This document shows, piece by piece, positions 14,001 to 29,603 of a stretch of 64,000 nt of DNA. Each line of letters opens with the position of its first letter. Positions within the stretch are counted from its first letter, which is position 1. This stretch comes from Vanilla planifolia (taxonomy: Eukaryota; Streptophyta; Magnoliopsida; Asparagales; Orchidaceae), in NCBI GenBank assembly GCA_023846275.1, contig JAIUJO010000147.1:375607-439606 (forward strand), written 5' to 3'. A model generated the notes under the pieces. It was not told where the DNA came from. It did not search any database and worked only from the letters and a program-made list of their open reading frames with translations. The translations under genes and the position numbers were made by a program.

Positions 14001-15300
14001 TTTCATTTTGTTATGTTATGTTTCTTCAATTTATCTTATTTAAACGATAATATATATTTACTTAATAGTAAAATAGTAAGTTAGCTTTATTTCTTGCTTT
14101 TATCTTTTGTATTTTGTAGAAGTTCTGGTGATGGTCTGATCAAAAAACAAAAGTCATTGGACTCAACTTGGTAAGCTTTATTTAAGAAAATTTTCATTTC
14201 TTTATTTTTAAGTTTTTTTAATATTTTAGGTAGGCTTTTAAAAAATATTTTGATTCATGTCATATTTAATGATCAAGGATGTTGCACTCCATGTAATTAG
14301 GTTCTTTGAATGCAACCTTTTAAAAAAATTTGTCCCATTTCTTCAAATTTATCATATTTATTTTGTAATGTTAGTATGTAACTTAAAATCTCCTTTTGAT
14401 TTGCCACTAACTTCACTTGATTTGGTATGTTTACATTGGCTTAATTTATGTCATTTGAATTTTAATATATTTTTTTAAAATTGAAATAATAAATTGTTAA
14501 TTTGGAAGCTTTATTACTTCGATAATTCTTAGTTACTCCAAATTTTGAAATTATCGTTTACAAATTTTTAAATATTCATTTTCTTGGGTTTTAAAATACC
14601 TTGAGAGATATTTAGTTTTGTACCTAATTTGCTAATCTCTTACATTACACTCAATCTCCTTAGTATTTATGCATACAACTTTCTAAAAAAAAATTTTATT
14701 TTCTCAAATTTCACTTTCATTTGGTCATCTTTGTAATTAATTGTAAATTCTCCCTCATGTCACATTTGCATCATGATTTCGTTATATTACATTGCTTTCA
14801 TTTTTGACATTTCAACTTCATTATTTATTTACTTAATACAAGAACAATACTTTGTTATACATTATACAACATTACTTTATCTTTTCACTATAAATTCAAA
14901 TAAGGTTTGATCAAGATAAAATAATCATCATTAGACTTACCTCGACTAGCTCTATCAAACTAAATTTTCATTCCATTATTTCTAACTATATTTTCCATTA
15001 GCATTTGAAAGCTTTTTAAAATATTACAATTTCTGCTAGGTTTGTCATTAAACTCCATTTCCTATTCTCATGAAAACATTTTTCTTGTACAATTTAACTC
15101 AATTTTTAAACACTTTTTCAATTTATTTCTTTTTATCTTTCATATATATTTTCATATTATTTAATCTAATTTTGTTTGGTAATTTACCATAATTCCAAAT
15201 GGGTTACAATCGAGGTGAAAGAAGCACCGTTGTGAATAATCTCAACCTACCCCTCCAATAAGAATTTATTTTAAAATTTTTCTATAACAAAAACCTTATG
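11030..15300 (-). repeat. Satellite block, B orientation, about 10 monomers
   Basis: Reverse-complement monomers. Core boxes of the type gaggatgttacactc or relics lie near 11590, 11935, 12340, 13050, 13475, 13865, 14280, 14655 and 15060, about 400 bp apart. The complementary palindrome is clear at 11474 as ctcatctcaatgagccc. The plus strand is T-rich throughout. Open frames of 60-75 codons here (for example 11481-11687, 12264-12449, 14257-14478) are Phe/Leu/Tyr-rich read-throughs of the T-rich repeat, not genes. Confidence 0.9.
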
Positions 15301-15304
15301 CTTT

Positions 15305-18300
15305 TTTTGGGTGGTGTATGGAGATCACGTATAATATTCTCCATCATCAAATAATGTTTGAATAAAAAGTATTAATAAGTATCCCAAATGTCTTTAATAA
15401 AATTAAAAATACAAAATAATTTTTTTGTTAGATATTAATAAGATTATTCAAATGATGTTCTTTTCATCTCGATCAAACAACATTTAGAATAACTACAAAT
15501 TTTAAAAAAGAGATGCATCAATTCAATAAAATATGAGCTAATGAAAGCAATATAATGGTCACATGAGAAGATATTTAGAGGTATAAACTAATATAACCTA
15601 GTTAATGTAAAAAAAGTAAAAATGAGATAAGTTGCATGAGTGAATTCAAAGACATTATGGAGCTTGAATATAAAATTCTCAATCATCAAATTAGGTAGGA
15701 ATGAAAAAGCCTTTTAGTCATATTAAATGGCAAAAAATAAAATATTTTAAAATATATTAAAAAATATTTAATATTTCTTTAGCTTATTAATGTGATTTCA
15801 AATATTATTATTTCACCTCTAATGTCCCTATATGGAATTAATAAAATTACAAAAATAAATAAACTTAAATAATGATAACTTATACCAAAATAATAAGTCC
15901 ATGTATGTTAAAGCTAAAATATTAATTGAAACAAAGTAATATAACCAAGTCATGTTGTTGTAAAAGTCACAAAATAGAACTTACAAAAGTACATAGTAAA
16001 AAACCAATTTAAGAAAGAGAATTTAAAACATGACATTATGTTGGAAAATTGAAATCTAAAGTACTAAAGAGATCTAATGTAACTTCCTAGATAATAAATT
16101 TTTTTATGAATCAAAATAACTCGAATTCTTAACAAAACAATTAAATACAAAATATTTCAAAAACTAATATTCAAGAAAATAGAAATGAATATTAAATAAA
16201 ATAAAGCTCATCGAGAGAATCAAACAATGTTTGTTTAGTCTTGTTTGGATGACTTTTGAAATTACCTTGAATTATAAAACTAAATAGAATAAAATAATAA
16301 AAAAATTAATAATTTAATATCAATAAAGTATTATTTAAAGCTAAAAATATGATAAATTAAAAAAAATAATCTAATTGAATGAAATAAATAAATTTCAAGA
16401 TATGAAATCAACAACATATGAAAATTACATTCAAAAGAATTAAGCAGATGGTGTATTTCATTCTCAATTATTAAATAAGATATGAACAAAACTTTGATCA
16501 TAGAGCTAATTGAAACCCTAGATATTCAAAAAAAATATAAAAAATTAATATTTATTGGCATTGAGCTTAGCAAGAAAAGTTGAAAGATGATAGCTTCTTC
16601 TTAATCACAACTCATTTAAATTTATCATAAAATACAAAAGTAAATGTCCATATAAAAATCACATTATTATTTCAATGTTAAACTATTATATGTTAATTCT
16701 TATATATGATAAATTGAAGAAATATAGTTAATTAAAATAAAAATGAAAAATAAATTACATGTGCAAGGAATTTGAGTTACATTGTAATACAGTAATATCA
16801 ATGCAAAAAATTAAAGAATAGGAAAAATTATATAGGAAATTTGAATTTTAAGATACTAAGAAGATTGAGTGTAACATCTTGACCATCAAATATGGCTGAA
16901 AACTAAATATCTTGAAAAAATTGCGGATACCCTAGATAAAATTTTTTTTAGAAATATAAAAATGTATACTTAAATGGATAATGCTTGTAAACATCAATCG
17001 AGTAGTATTCGTTTCATCTTAATTAGACCTTATTTAAAATTAATTGAAATTAGAAAAAAAAAATAAGCAGATATCATAATAAATTATTATTTCAATATTA
17101 ATAAAATATATAATGAAGCTAAAATGCAAAAAATTGGAGCATTGTAATTTTACTAAATTAAAGCAATGCAGAGGTCACACAAGCGAAGATTTAAAATTTC
17201 ATACTGTTAAATTCAAATCAATAGAAAATATTTAAAGAAATAATATAGATTATGTAGGAAGTTGCAATACAAGATACTAACGAGATCTAGTGCAACATTT
17301 CGATAATTGAACAATCGATGATTTCATGCCTTACAAATCATTCTAGAACCCTAAAAAGTAATTAAAATAATAAAATAGAAATTAATATTTAATGGGATAG
17401 AGCAATTTGAGATAAGTCCAATGATGTTATTTTCATCATGATCAAACAATGTTTTGAATTAATGTGAAATTTAAAGGAAAATAATCTTAAAGAATAATGA
17501 AATATTATTTTATTATTTTGTAAACATACATAATAAAGCTAAAAAACTAGAAAAAATTGTGCAATATAATAAACAAAATCAAATAAAATTCAAGGCCACA
17601 AGAGAGAAGATTTTGAGCAAAAATTTGAAGAAAAGAGATAAATTAGATGTGAAACTTCAATTTCAAGATACTGAGATGATCACGCATAAAAAAAATCAAA
17701 CATTAAGTTAGATATGAATAACAATTCTAGTAAATAATGTAAAAATCTTGGAAAATAAAAATTAAATAATATCAAAAAATAAATATTTAGTAGTAAAAAG
17801 CTCATCGAGATGTGTTAAATGACTTATATTTGGTCTCGATCGGACCACATTTGGAATTATAGTGAATGGAAAAATTAAATAATCCTAAATAATAATAAAT
17901 TATAATTTCAATAACATATAAATTTGCATTAATGTAGTAATGAGAAAAATTAAAGTAATATAGTCTTACCAAGTCGAAGCAATGTGGAGGTGACCAAAAA
18001 GAAGATTTAAAGTTACATAGTAACAAAATAATATCCATGAAAATAATTTGTATAACAAGCTAAAACTATAATGTATAAAATATTTCGAATATAAAAATGA
18101 ATATTTAATGTATAGACCTCATTGAAAAGCATTAGGTAACCAAAATATCATCTCCATTAGAATTTATTTAGAATTTCTATGAACAATCAAATTAAATAGG
18201 AATAAATAATAATAAAATCATTTAAAATATTAAGCAAGAAATTATTAAAGTTAATAAAAAATATAAAATGAAGCAATGTAAAAACCCAAACTATTGTGAT

Positions 18301-21300
18301 GTAAAGGTCACAAAAGAGGTGATTCAAAGTTAAATAATAACTTAACTACATCAGTTTCAAAACTTTGAAGAAATAAGATAGTGTGACATTAGAATTCCAA
18401 GATACTAGGGAAATTCAATGCAATTTTTATGATCAGATATTGTAATATTTTAATTTACTCATAAAGCATTAAAAAATATTAGAATATAAATTATTTAAAA
18501 CCAAAGAATTAAATGTTTAATTAGAGAGAGCTCATCTAGACAGGTCTATAGACAATTATTTTGTCTCATTAAAACATGTACAATTCAAAATGACTCACAA
18601 AAACTATTGTAATAATTGAAAATAAAATATTTTAAAAAGAAAAATGAATGCTTATTTTACGGAGCTCTTTCTGATAAGTCGAACAATGTTTGTTTTGTCT
18701 AGAATGTTAGATATTTTTATTTACTAAAAATTATCAAATTAAATAAGCATAAGCAATAATAAATTATTCTGTTAAGATTAACTAAATATATGTATAAGAC
18801 ATAAAATGCGAAAAATTTAAACAATATCATATAAAAAATCAAAGTGATTTGAAGGTGTAGTAAGATGACATTTATATTACATAGTCGAATAACTATATCA
18901 AAATGAAAAATTTCAAAATAAGATATATTATATTAGAATGTTGTTGATTAAGAAAATAAAAAGATCATGGGAAATAGTTTTTGTCATCAAATCTTCTATG
19001 AATCAAAAAGTCTCATACAGCATTGCGAAGACTTTAAAAATTTTGAAATTTTGAGATAAACATTTAATTTGATATTTCTCATCATGACAGCACCAACGAT
19101 GATAGTTTCCTCTTCACCAAACCCATTTTGAAATATTATGAAATCGAAAAATAAATCAATATAAACAAATATTAAATATTATTTTAATTTATAGTAAGTA
19201 CATATTAAAGCAAAAATGAGATAAAATGATGGAGTGCAATATAATAAAATCAAAGTAATACAAATGATATAACAGAAAAAAATATAATGTGACATAGTAA
19301 TAAAATAAAATCGTAGTCAAAACTTGAAAAATGAGATACATTTTGTGGGAATCAATCATACTAAGACACTGAAGAGATCAAGTGTGGAACCCTTGATAGA
19401 TAAATTAGGCATAAATCAAATATCTTTTAAATTGTACCATAAACCTTGAAAGTAAAATATTTAAAAACACATATTAAAATGACTATTTTATTTGATAAAG
19501 CTCTTCAAGAAGACCCCAATGACAATTTTATAATCACAATTGGACATTATTTGAAATTAATGTGAATTATCAAAGTACATATTTATCAATTAATATTAAT
19601 TTTTTATGTTAACATAAAATAAATATATACTAATGCTAAAATATGAAAAATAAAAACAATGGTTTGTAATTAAACAAAGGTGATGTAATTACATCATGAC
19701 TAGTTAATTAGAGTTTCATAGTAATACAATAAAATTAAAGCAAAATATTTGAACATCATAGTAATATCTTCAACCATCAATTTAGCTTTGGATTGAAATG
19801 AACCATAAAACATGAAAAAAGCTTAGAAAAAACATTTAAAACAACAACAACAAATATGATATTTGTTGGACTTCTTAAAAGCATGTCCAATAATTTGTCT
19901 TTCATCTAGATCAAACCTTATTTGAAATTATTACGAATTTCAACATAAAAAACATAAAAAATAACAAAGCATTACTCTAATATTTAATAAATATTTATTA
20001 AAACTGAAATGAGATTATAATATAATAAAGCTAAATTGATTCTATGTGAAGGCCACATGAGAGGAAACTTTGTGCTTCATTATAATATAGTTAAATAAAT
20101 GCATAAATTTTGAAAAATTGAGAGAAATAATGGTCAAAATGAGCATTCCTGGGCACTCACGAGATTGAGCATAACATCCTCAATCATCAATTCCAATATG
20201 TCATATAAAACTTGTCAATATTATAGAAAATTGAAAAATTTAAAACCATTAAAATAATTATCTATATTGATATAGTTTTTTGAGAGGAGTTCAATGACAT
20301 TTGATGCATGTCCAACACCCCATGTTTAGAATTAGTATGAATTACCATAGTAAATAATCAGAAATATTAACAATCTATTATTTTAATATTAAATAAATAT
20401 ATATATTGATAAAGTAAAATAAGATAAATTTAAATAACTTAATCTAACCAAATAAAGTGATGTAAATGATGCACAAGAGGAGAATTTGAGTCTCATAGTA
20501 ATATAGCAAAATAAAAGTGTAAAATTAAAAAAGATGAGATAAATTATTTGTGACAAGTTACATTACAAAATACTAAGGACATTGACTGCAACTAATTTGA
20601 TCACAAAATAAGTTAAAAATTAAAATAACTTATAAAATAAAAGATTTAAAAGCTTAAATACATATATTTCATTTAATAGTGTTCATCAAGATAAGTGTAA
20701 CAAAGTTTATTATCTTTTTCTAATGTTATTCAGAATTACTATGAAAATGTAATTTAAATATCTACAAATAATAATAAAGTTTTATTTTGTTATAGGTAAA
20801 TAAAAATAAGCCTTAAACAAGATAAATTGAAGTAATTTAAAATAGCTAAATTAAAATATTGTAAAAGTCAAACGAGAAAATAATTATAGTTCCATAGAAA
20901 TATAATAAATTCTAAAATACTAAAGAAGAATGAGCAAAATATGATGGCATTTCAATTAGACACAAATCAAAATTAGATAATGTGTGCAATAGTCCTAGAA
21001 AATGAAATATTTTACAACATAAAAAATAAATATTTAATTGGATATTGATCATCGAGATGAGTCTAGCAATGTTTTTTATGTCTCAGTAAGATATCGTTCA
21101 AAATCACTAAGAATTACAAAAATAAATAAGCATAAATATTACAAATTGTTTACCTTTTTAAGTAAATATATCTAAAAATTTTAAAAAAATGAAGCAATGT
21201 AATCTAAACTATTCTAAGCGGGGTAGAGTTCATATGAAAGGAGAGTTAGAGTTACATACTAACATAACAAAATGAAAGAGAAAAGATGAATTGTTTTAGA

Positions 21301-24300
21301 AAGTTCTGTTTAAAGAATTGAAGGAAACTGAGTGTGATACCCACGATCATAAAAATACTATAAATAAAAAACATCATAAAGTAAGCAAAGAACACTTAAA
21401 AATGTTTAAAAGAAAAAAATGAATATTTAATTATATGGCACTTGGCAAGAAGTGTTTAACAACATTTCTCTTGTCTTAGTTATACCACATTTAGAATTCT
21501 ACAAACTACCAAAGAATAAAAGTTATGAATATTAATAAATTAATTATTAACATTAACTAAATATATGTGTTAAAGATGAAATTAGATAAGTAGAATGTAA
21601 TCTATCCAAATAAAGGAGATGTAATTGTTAGTTGAGAGTACATTTAGAGTCACGTAGAAGTATAAAAAAATAAAAGAGAACAATTGATGAAATGAGTTAA
21701 TTATAAGTGAAAGTTTCTTTTCAAGATACTAAGGAGAACAAGTGTAACATCATAGATAATCAAATAGTTTATAAAAAAAATTGTCTAGGAAAACATACCA
21801 AAACTCTAGATAAACAAAATATTTACAAATTTAAAAAGGAATATTTAATTTGATAGACCTTGTTAAGATGAGTGCAACGTTTTTTGTTTCAACTTGGTCG
21901 AAGCTTGTTTAGAATTACAATAAATTAAAAATAAAATAAAATAAATAAAAAGTTTAATATTAAGTAAATATATAATAAAGTTGAATTAAGTTAATTTGAT
22001 GAAATGTATAGTCACATTTTATAACATAATTTGATCAAAGAGAAAAATTTGAAAAAAAATAAGATAATTGTTAGGAAAGTTGGATTTAAAGAGATTTAGT
22101 GTTACAAAGATTTATAACCAAAAAAGGAAAACACATTTTAGAATTTAGTTAAATTGAATGACAATGTTGTAATCAGTAACACTTAGGACATCAAGTGTGT
22201 CATTCTTTATTTTAAAATAAAGTGGAATAAAAAGTTTTTGCAAAGCATATGAAATATCTAAAAATAAAAATATTTGAAAAAAATAAAAATATTAATATTT
22301 AATAAGATAGAGCTCATTGAGATAAGTCCAAAGACCTTTTATCTCAAATTGATCTCATTTGGAATTTATATAAATTAAAAAAAATATGACGACAATTATA
22401 ATAAATTATCAACTATGTGAGAAATTTTTTTTCGAGATAATATGTAAAACTAGTGTAACATACTCGATGATCAAATAAGGTACAAATTAAAATACCTTAT
22501 AAAACTTTCCATAACACTAGAAAATAAAATATTAGAAATATGAAAATGAAATTTTAATTTGATAGAATAAGCAGAGATGAGACTAATGATATTTGTTTTT
22601 CTCGATCAGAGATTGTTTTGAATTACTATAGAATACAAAAATGAAAAAACATTAATAATAATACATTATCATTTTAATATTGATTAAAAATATCTTAAAA
22701 GTTTATGTCAGATGACTTGAAGGGATGTAACATAAGCAAATTAAAATTACATGAAGGCCACTACAGAGAAGATTTAGACTTTAATAGTAAAAAATAAAAA
22801 TCAAGGAAAAAAATTTAAAAAAATGGGATAAATTATTTAAGAAATTTATATCCTATGATACTATGGAGATTTAGTGTAACTCCTTGATTTTCAAGTCATT
22901 TATGTCTAAAAATTTCTCTTAATGCCCAAAACTAATTAGAACAAAATATTTGAAAATATAAAATGATTATTATATTAGATATAGCTTGTTTATATTAGTC
23001 TCACAACATTTGTTTTATTTTGATCAGACCTTGTTTGGAATTATAGAAAATTATAGATGTAAATAACCATGAAAAATAATAAAATTTTATTTTAATAATA
23101 ACTAAATATATATTAGAGCTACAATGCGATTAATTTAAGTAATATAATATATCAAAATAAAAGTGATGTAAAGGTCACAAAGTGATGAGATCAACTGCAT
23201 AGCAAAGTTGAGTTTGAATATACAAAGGTGTTTGAGCAAAAAATCATTGATTGTCAAATAATGTATGAATCCAAATGCTCTATCAAGGAAACTTAAATCC
23301 TAGAATATAAGATATTTAAATATATAAAAATGAATTATTAATGGGGTAGAGCTCTTTTAGATAAGTCTAATGATGTTTGTTTCAAAATGATGGCAACTAG
23401 TTTGGAATTGTTGCAAAATTCCAAATAAGATAACTATAAAGAACAATAAATTATTATAATTATATTGTTAAGAAATATATATTATAGTTAAAAATTAGAT
23501 AAATTGAAGCACGGTTTCGAAACCAAATCGAAGTGATGTAAATTTCTTATAAGTGAAGATTTAATGATACACAATACAATTGCCAAATAAATGCAAAAAT
23601 TCAAAGAAATTAGTTAATTGGCATATGATATTGTAGTCCAAGATGCAATGACTTTGTTTCATCTTGATAAAACCTAAGTTAGAAATACTATGAAATACAA
23701 AAGTAAATAAAAGCAAATAAAAAATTATAATTTTAATAATCGGTAAATATATATTAAAAATGTAATGAGATAAATCGAGGTAATGTAAGCTCACAAAATC
23801 AAAGTAACATAGAGGTTACAAAAAAAAGATATATTGTTACATTGTAAGATAATGAAATCCAGGTGAACAATTTGCAGAAAAAAGAACTAGTGTAACATCC
23901 TCGATCATTAAATCAACTTTGAATCAAAATAATAAATAAATTTAGTCAAAATATAGGAAAAAAACTTTTAAAAATAAACATTAAACATTTAAATGTATAG
24001 AGCTTGCTGGGATTCCTACAACAATTTTTGTTTCGTATTAATGAGACCTCATTTGAAATAAGTAAAAATTATTAAAATAAAAAAATAAATAGTTATATAT
24101 ATTATTATTTTTTATTAATTAAATATATATTAAAGCTAAAAGTAGACTAAATGAAGCAATTCAATGCAACGAAATCAAAGACAACTAAAGGTGATACGAG
24201 TGGTCAATTGGAGTTATATAGTAATTTAGCAACATCAAAATGAAAATTTTTGAGAAATGACATTTTTTATTAAAAGTAAAATTCCAAGTTTCAAAAAAGG

Positions 24301-24600
24301 TAATAATTGAACTAATCATAAGACATGCAAAAACTATAAAAAATAAAATATTTTCATAATAAGAAAATTAAACTTGATAGCAGTTTTCAAGATGAGTTTA
24401 ATAATATTTGTTTCATCTTGATCTGATCTTGTTTTGAATTTCACAAATTACAATAGTAACAAAAATTAAAAATAAAAAATGGAAATGAAATAAATTGAAT
24501 CTGCGTGATGCAATCAAATGTAAGTGATGTAAAGGTTGCAATCAATGCAAAAATATTAAACAAATATGATAAATTTTGTTGGAAAATTGCATTACAAATT
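15305..24600 (+). repeat. Satellite block, A orientation, about 23 monomers
   Basis: The longest single-orientation run. Core boxes or relics occur near 15320, 15655, 16065, 16435, 16865, 17280, 17680, 18410, 18965, 19375, 20165, 20580, 21330, 21735, 22865 and others, at about 400-bp steps with occasional gaps where a box is unreadable. The best preserved include 16858-16890 (agattgagtgtaacatcttg) and 20159-20185 (agattgagcataacatcctc). Copies differ by many substitutions and small indels, so the array is old rather than recently homogenised. Confidence 0.9.
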
Positions 24601-24609
24601 TTTATATCT

Positions 24610-27600
24610 TTTTACAAATGTAAATATTTTATTTTTATTGCTTTTGCACTCTTATGAGATATTTTGATGTTTACCTTATTTGATAGGTAAGGAGGTTACA
24701 CATATCTCCTAAATATTTTGGAATACAAATTTGTCCTTGTAATTTATCTCATTTTTTCAAAGTTTTCACATTTGTTTGGCTATTTTACTATGAAACTAAA
24801 ATTATCCACTCATTTAAACTTAACATCACTTCGATTTTGTTATATTATAACTTTTTTTATTTATCACATTTCACCTTTAATATACACATATTTTTTAAGG
24901 AATAACTTGTTATTATTTATTTCTATTTGCCCTTGTAATTCATAATAATTCCAGGCTAAGCTTGATCGAGGTGAATGAATGTAGTTTTACTCGTGTAGAC
25001 TATATATATTCAATTAAATATTTATTTTAATATATTAAAATATTTTTAATTTTTAAAGATTTTTCTATGCTTTATAAGACATTTCAATTTGTGCTTGATC
25101 AGATGATCGAGGACACTACACTCTTCTCTCTTACTTGTTAGAATGTAATTCTCCAACTATCAAAATGTTTTACTTTACTTTGGTTATATTATAATGTCAC
25201 TTTAAATCTATACATATGTGACTTTTACATTGCTTTTATTTGGGCATATTAAATTTTTTTCTTTCACTTGCCAAAATAGTTTTGATTTGTAATGTTTTAG
25301 CTTTAATATATATTTCTTTAATAATAAAATAAAAATTATTTTTATTTATCTTTCTTTGCACTAGCTTTCTATAGTAATTCCAAATGACATGTGCTTAAGA
25401 AAAACAAATTTGGTTAAACACATGCTGCCTAACTTTATAAAATTAATTATTTGTTTTTTTAATTTTAAATACTTTTATCTTCTAATATTTTTGCCTGTTT
25501 TACAAGGTGCTTTGATTCATACCTCATTTGACAATAGAGGATGTTACATGTGTTCTTCTTTTTATAATGGAAAAAACTTTTCCATCAAATTTATCTCATT
25601 TCTAAAAAAATTTTGCTACTCTATTATTGTGTGACTCAAAATCTACTATCATGTAGCACTTATATCAATTTGATTTGTTTTTGTTACATCACATTTTTTG
25701 CCTCATTTTTGCTTTAATATATGTTGATGTAATATTAAAATAATGATAGATTATTACTTGTCAGTATTTAGTTTGATAATTTCTAGTAATGCAAAACAAG
25801 GATAGAACAAGACAAAACTAACTTTGTTAGACACATCATGTCGAGATCCCTTCAATTAAATATTAATTTTCATTTTTTTAGATATTTTATTTGTAAGATT
25901 TCTAAAAGTCTTATGAAGCATCTTGATTTGTAACAAATTTTATAGTCAAAGATATTATAGTTTATCTCGTTGGCACATTTTAAAGTACTTTTCTCAAATA
26001 ATTATCTTGTTTCTACAAATATTTTGTTGTGATTTACTAATATTAATATTTAATTATAAATTTCCTCCCATGTGAACAGCATCACCTTATTTTTTCTTTT
26101 ATAATATTAAGTATTTTAATCAAGATTTGATTAAGATAAATTAAAAGTCATTGGACTAGTGTCAAACAAATCTATCTAAGAGACAAAATCTAAGATTTGA
26201 TTAATATATTTTACTTGATATTACAATAAAAAATTTATAATAATTCAAGTGTATTTATTTATATAAGAAACAAAAATTTAAAACAAGGTTATTTGATGAT
26301 GAAACAAACATTCTTGAACACATCTGAATAATCTCTATATGGTAAAATATTCATTCTAATATTTGTCTATATTTTTTATTTACTATAATTTTGCATGCTT
26401 TTTGACACATTATGTTTCATATAGGATTTTATAAATGAGATTGCTACATTTTATTTCCTTTGTTACTTCGAACGAAACTTTCTCATGCAATTTATCTAAT
26501 TTTCTTTAAACTTTTCTGATTTTATTTAAATATTTTACTATTTTACGTTAAATAATTCTATTATATAAATCTTACATCACTTTTGTTTGGTTATATTGTC
26601 TTGCTTCAATATATCTCAATTCATATTAAACATTAAGTTTCTTAATATCAAAATTTTAATTTTTTTATTATGATTGTTTAATTCATTTTTTTAATTAAAT
26701 AAAAATGAGAGGTAATACAGATGAAGGAAACATTTTTTGACCCTTGATTTGCTCGATTTAATTAAATATTTATTTGTATATTTTGAAATATTTTATTTTA
26801 TAGAAGTTTGGCACACTTTATGAGATATTTTCATTTAAAATTAATTTGGTAGTCATGGTTGTTACTCAAACTCCTGAACATTTTTCATTACAACAATGTA
26901 ATATAATTTATCTCATTCATTCAATGATTTTTTTTTATTTTGATATATTATTGTTAAGTAACTCTAAATTTTCTCATATCAAAATTTTACATCAATTTTT
27001 TTGTTCTATTACATTAACTAACTTTTTAAATTTGAACTTTAGTATATATTTAGTTAATATTTAAATATCAATTTATTTTTATTTATGCCAATCTTTTTGT
27101 TAATTCATAGAAATTCCAAACAATGTTTGATTAAGGAGAATCAAATGTGGTCTGACTTATCTCCAAAAAATCTATTCAAATAAGAATTCTTTTTAAAATT
27201 TTTAAATTTTTTATTTTCCAAATCTTTTGCATAATTAATGAGATATTTTGATTCTGTTCGATGATCGAGGATGCCACACATGTTCTCAATAGTACTTTTC
27301 AATAAACCTTTAACATATAATTTTTGTCATTTAATCAAATGTTTTCCTTTTATTTAGTAATATTACATTGATTTGTCTTATCTCATTTTTTTCTTTAAAG
27401 CTTTTACTCAGTGTTAAAAAAATTATTATTATTTATGCTTATTTATTTTAATTATCCGTAGTAGTTCTTAATGACATTCAATTAGGAGGAAGCAAACATC
27501 AATGGACTAGTGTTACCACGATCTAGCCAATGAAATAAATATTTATATTTTCAAATATTTATTTTATCTTATTTAAGCATGCTTTGTGAGTCATTTAAAT

Positions 27601-29529
27601 GTATCTGTTATCTGACAGTTGTGGATGTTACAAATAATGCCCTTCTAAAATTCATCTTTTTCTTCAAAGTTTTTATTAGATTTCATTATATATTATAAAA
27701 GTAAAATTTCCCTCTCATATAACTTCCACATTATTTTTTAGGTTATATTATATTACTTCAATTTTTATCATTTTATATTTGATATATATTAACCAAATGT
27801 TTAGAAATTAATTTAGTGATTTGCCCACCAAAGATGCCACATTGATCTCCTTTCTCACTTGGAATGCAACTTTTTAGGGCAAGTTGTGTTAGTTCAAATT
27901 TTTATTATGACTTAGTTATATTATTATGTAACTTTAAATCACCTCTCTTGTTGCCATAACATTTATTTTGTTTGGATGTATTACTTTGCTTCTATATATC
28001 TCATTTTATATTAAATATATATTTACATTGATTGTGCATATTTATTTTTGTATTTTATAGAAAATCAAGATGAGGTCTGATCAAGTTGAAACAAATATCA
28101 TTGTACTCATCTCGATAAGTTGTATACAATAAGAAATTATTTATATATTCTTAAGTATTTTATTTTATAGAGTTTTGGCATGCTTTACTAGATGTTTTTA
28201 TTCATATCTAATTGTTGATCGTGGTAGTTATATGCAATATACTTTGTATTATGGAAGCCAATGTTGCCAAAAATTTCTCTCATTTCTTCAAAATTTGGCA
28301 ATGATTTCGTTTCATTACAATGTTAATCTAAATCTCCTCACTTGTGAAATTTGCGTCACCTTGTTTGGGTTATATTGTGTGACCTTAATTTACTTATTTT
28401 ATGCTGAATATATATTTAATTAATATTAATTTGGTAATTTATTTTTATTTATGCATATTTAATGTGGTAATTCATAATAATTCTTAATGAGGTCTAATTA
28501 AGACAAAATAACTATGGTTGTACTTGTCTCAATGAGCTATATATTAAACATTAATGTTTATATTTGAAAATATTTTCATTTTTAAAGTGATAGTATGTTT
28601 AAAGATACATTTTTATTATACCTTATTTGAGTATTGAGAATGTTATACTTCATCTGTTAAGTGTCTTAGAAAGCAACTTTATCATATAATGTATCTCATT
28701 TAATCAAATGTTCTATATAGATTACGAGGCTATATTACATTTGCTCAATTTATCATTTTTGGGTTTTGAAATATTTATTGAATACTAAAATCTTACTTTA
28801 TTATTATTTATGGTTTTTTAGTTTTGTAATTTTTAATTTGCCCAAATATTGTGAGGCTAGTACCAAAAAGCTTTAAATAATAAGATTATCTTTTGCACAT
28901 TTAAGAACTTATTTGTGCATGTTTGTCATTATTTATGAGACATTGACTCGTACATGATTTTATGATAAAAAATGTTGCACTCAGCTCTTAGGAAAGAAAA
29001 TTTATCATATAATTTTCTTATTTATTTAATTAGTTTGCTCTAATTTTATTGTATTACAAAGAAACTCAAATTTTTCTCTTAGGTGACCTTTACATTACCA
29101 TGATTTGGTTATACTACACTGCCCCAGTTTATATTATTTTTGCTTTATTACTTAGTTTTTAAAAATTAAGATAATAATTTAAATTAATTTACATTTATTT
29201 TGTTTTGTATTTCATATTAATTCAAAATGATGACTAATGGAGTTGAAGCAAACATCATTAGGTTAATTTTTAAAAGCTTTATTTACTAGAATATTAATTT
29301 TTATATTTTTTTTAATTATTTTCTTTCTATGGCTTTTGGTATGCTTTAAGAGATATTAAACTTCACATTAGAATTGATGATTCTTTATGTTATAATAAAT
29401 CTCCTTCTTTTAAAAAATTTTTGCTTTCATTTTATTACATTATAATATGATTATCAATTTCTTTTAGTGCAATATCAACATCACTTTGATTTTGTTAAAT
29501 TACTTTATTCTAACTTATTTCATTTCAAC

Positions 29530-29603
<74 letters not shown>

